In this document: positions 61,906 through 64,000 of the stretch, piece by piece
Layout of the letters: each line of letters opens with the position of its first letter
Position numbering within the stretch: position 1 is the first letter of the stretch
Source: Impatiens glandulifera
Lineage: Eukaryota > Streptophyta > Magnoliopsida > Ericales > Balsaminaceae
NCBI RefSeq assembly: GCF_907164915.1
Contig: NC_061870.1
Span: 2,632,273 to 2,696,272 of the forward strand
Length of the DNA stretch: 64,000 nt
Direction: 5' to 3'
Notes under the pieces: model-generated
The model's input: the letters and a program-made list of their open reading frames with translations, nothing else
What the model was told of the DNA's origin: nothing
Database searches by the model: none
Made by a program: the position numbers and the translations under genes

Positions 61906-64000
61906 CTATATGTTTGTAAACCGTAGTTTTATTTTTGTCACAATCTTCCAACCGGGTCGGGCTGACATATCAGGGGCGTAGAATACTTGTTTCTCTTGAC
62001 TCGCCAATATATACGGGTCTTGACTTTGGGTTTTCAAAATTCGGTTTACATTTACACTTACGAAGCCATATTTATCCACTTTCACTCCTAGTTCCCCCGA
62101 GTGTGTATCAAACCACTTACACTTGAATAAAACAACTCGTTTGTGAGAAAAGTATTGTACTTCGATTATATCCGTTAAAACTCCGTAGTATAACATAGTT
62201 TCAGACCCGTTGTACCCCTCAACAACCACCCCACTATTTTGAGTGGTCAAACCTTCGTCGTGTTTTTCTGTACATAATTTGTATCCGTTTACTTTACACC
62301 AAACATACATAGACGAGTACATACTTGGACCTTATCCTAAGATCTTGAGGTCTCTTGATATGTTGTTAAATTCTGCTAAATGGGCGACCTATATATGTAT
62401 CCGAAATGAAGTTGTTAAAATGAATAAAAAGAGTTAGGATATATGGTTTATAATTTACTCACTCGATACTTGAAATAGGCGGAAAACGTTTCTCCACTGG
62501 ACTCGTTGTTATAATCTCTGCAAATAGATCGAATATTAAATAGCACACTCTTTAATGCTAATTAGTAACAGCAACATCGAATCTTACATGTAAAAAGGTT
62601 CTACTTCAGGACAATTTTTCAAAATGTAAGAATGAGCTGTCACTCGATCGATATAATCCAAGTTGTATACTTTTCCGTTAGATAGGTCTTCCAACGATGC
62701 AAATATTGAAATGCCCGAGATTCCAGGTTGTGCATTTTCTTGCTCTTGTTCCTCCATATACCTGGCACATAAACTAATACTCTCATTAACAAGATAGCTC
62801 TCGCTTATAGAGGCTTCGGGGTGGTTATTATTCCGCAAATATCTTTTCATTGTACCCATGTAATGTTCAAACGGATACATCCATCGATACTGAACAGGTC
62901 CTCCAAGCAAAGCCTCAAATGACAAGTGAACTGGGAGATGCATCATGATGTCGAAGATTGACGGCGGAAAAATCATTTCAAATTTGCAAAGTGTCAATGT
63001 AATATCCATGTACAATTGTTCGAGGTCCTCTTGAATCAACTCTTTGAAGCACAACAACCGAAAGAAACGAGACAAATTTACTAACGCATCATACACATTA
63101 TATGGAAGTAATCCACGAGTTGCTAAAGGAATAAGATATTCCAATAAAATGTGACAATTATGACTCTTTAATCCCGAAATCTTTTTATCTTCCAAATTTA
63201 CACAACCGCCGATATTTGAGCAAAAACCATCAGGCAACTTGAGATCTTTCAAGAAGTTACAAAGACGTTTTTTATTTTCGGATGTCAAAGTGAAAGGCGC
63301 TTCTAGATAATGAACAACTCCTTCATCATTTATAGGATGTAACCATGATTTTATGCCCAAGAGTTCTAAGTCTTTACGGGCTTTAGGACCATCTTTAGTC
63401 TTCTCTTTCACATTCATTATTGTTCCCAACACGCTATCACAAATATTTTTCTCAATATGCATCACATCCAAATTATGTCTCAATAATAGTGATTTCAAAT
63501 AAGGCAGGCAAAAGAAAATGCTAAGTTTGTTCCAATTGTCTCCCCGCGTTTCATGATATATCTTAGTTCTCTTGCTCAGATTCGTACTAAGAATTATGTC
63601 ATCTAGGTCTCGTGCTTGCTCGTAACTTTCTTGCCCCGTTAACAATCTAAGGGGATCTCTATAATCAGTTCGACCATCAAACGACTCTTTATCCCTTCTG
63701 TATTTGTGCTTCGGTGGAAGGAAGCGTCTATGACCCAAGTAACATTGTTTGGAACTATGAACCAATCGAAGAGATACTGTATCGTTGTTACAACAAGGAC
63801 AAGCGAATTTACCTTTCGTACTCCAGCCTGATAAATTCGCATAGGCGGGAAAGTCGTTAATGGTCCACAACAACGCCGCTCGTATGTTAAAGTATTGCGA
63901 GGTGTGTGTGCATCAAACGTTTTCACACCTGTTTGTCACAGTTCATGCAACTCTTCGATCAATGACTGGAGAAATATGTCAATTGCATCTCCCGGACTCT
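61906..64000 (-). pseudogene. TNP2-like CACTA transposase with DUF4218 and DUF4216 regions
   Basis: The transposase excises and inserts CACTA elements. The gene enters from the window edge (SPGDAIDIFLQSLIEELHEL), then a TGA where the family has Trp. A CA-slippage frameshift near 63910 precedes LLWTINDFPAYANLSGWSTK. The 429-codon frame (62584-63873) includes GKFACPCCNNDT, FLPPKHKYRR, HNLDVMHIEKNICDSVLGTI, then the DUF4218 part (HILLEYLIPLATRGLLP, MMHLPVHLSFEALLGGPVQY, RWMYPFEHYMGTMKRYLRN). After short exons the DUF4216 domain (61906-62322) reads NSGVVVEGYNGSETMLYYGV and VVLFKCKWFDTHSGELGVK. A TAA in the preceding exon near 62335 adds to the decay. Beyond the window the gene should continue with its N-terminal half. 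Confidence 0.9.

Larger units (their letters stand above)
59328..64000 (-). mobile_element. CACTA/En-Spm element 2, right part
   Basis: The end CATTACACCGGTGAAAAAGG (one base off CACTA) is followed by a dense subterminal repeat array. Minus-strand TNPA-like and TNP2-like genes are then met in the order expected of CACTA elements. The other end is outside the window. Confidence 0.88.

Overview
This is nuclear DNA of a flowering plant, most likely a eudicot. The evidence is AT-rich sequence with GT-AG introns, one intact multi-exon plant gene (a MEI2-like RNA-binding protein), and a dense set of plant transposons: Ty3/gypsy chromovirus, Ty1/copia, CACTA/En-Spm, Mutator-like (MULE), Tourist-like MITEs, tRNA-derived SINEs and long-TIR foldback elements. 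I cannot name the species. Apart from the MEI2-like gene and one small orphan gene, nearly every coding trace is a decayed transposon protein.

Layout. 1-1.9 kb: 3' part of a Ty3/gypsy element on the minus strand, cut by the window edge. 2-12.5 kb: AT microsatellites, a foldback element, three Tourist-like MITEs, SINE heads and a 124-aa orphan ORF. 12.5-13.4 kb: 3' LTR and RNase H end of a Ty1/copia element. 13.4-31.8 kb: a stretch bounded by CACTACAAAAA-type ends, read here as a large non-autonomous CACTA element. It holds a decayed second CACTA ORF, a Myb/SANT-like pseudogene, an RPA70-like pseudogene and a 4-5 kb tandem array. 32.3-32.9 kb: an internally deleted copy of the right part of that element. 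32.9-35.6 kb: a second gypsy fragment, inverted relative to the first, with its 3' LTR. 35.6-41.5 kb: AT-rich DNA with foldback and tandem repeats and no recognisable gene. 41.7-48.1 kb: the MEI2-like gene on the minus strand, 12 coding exons, 878 aa, all junctions in phase. 49.0-56.4 kb: a complete-ended MULE with a repeated TAATAATAAT flank. It carries two convergent decayed genes: a DUF1985/Ulp1-like ORF on the plus strand and a MudrA-type transposase on the minus strand. 59.3 kb to the window end: a second CACTA element (TNPA-like and TNP2/DUF4216 genes, minus strand) with a striking subterminal repeat array.

Most unusual signals. (1) Four clusters of a 21-22 bp motif (consensus near GATGCATCTGTCGCAGGCGA) in both orientations, only seen inside the MULE; two sit at matching positions near its two ends. 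(2) An 18-bp minisatellite that encodes an EQQDVF-type hexapeptide repeat inside the MULE transposase frame. (3) The large CACTA-like stretch with captured host-like gene pieces, plus an adjacent copy that lost about 8 kb at a short TATATA microhomology.

All exon boundaries and homologies were read by eye from the sequence. No database search was run.
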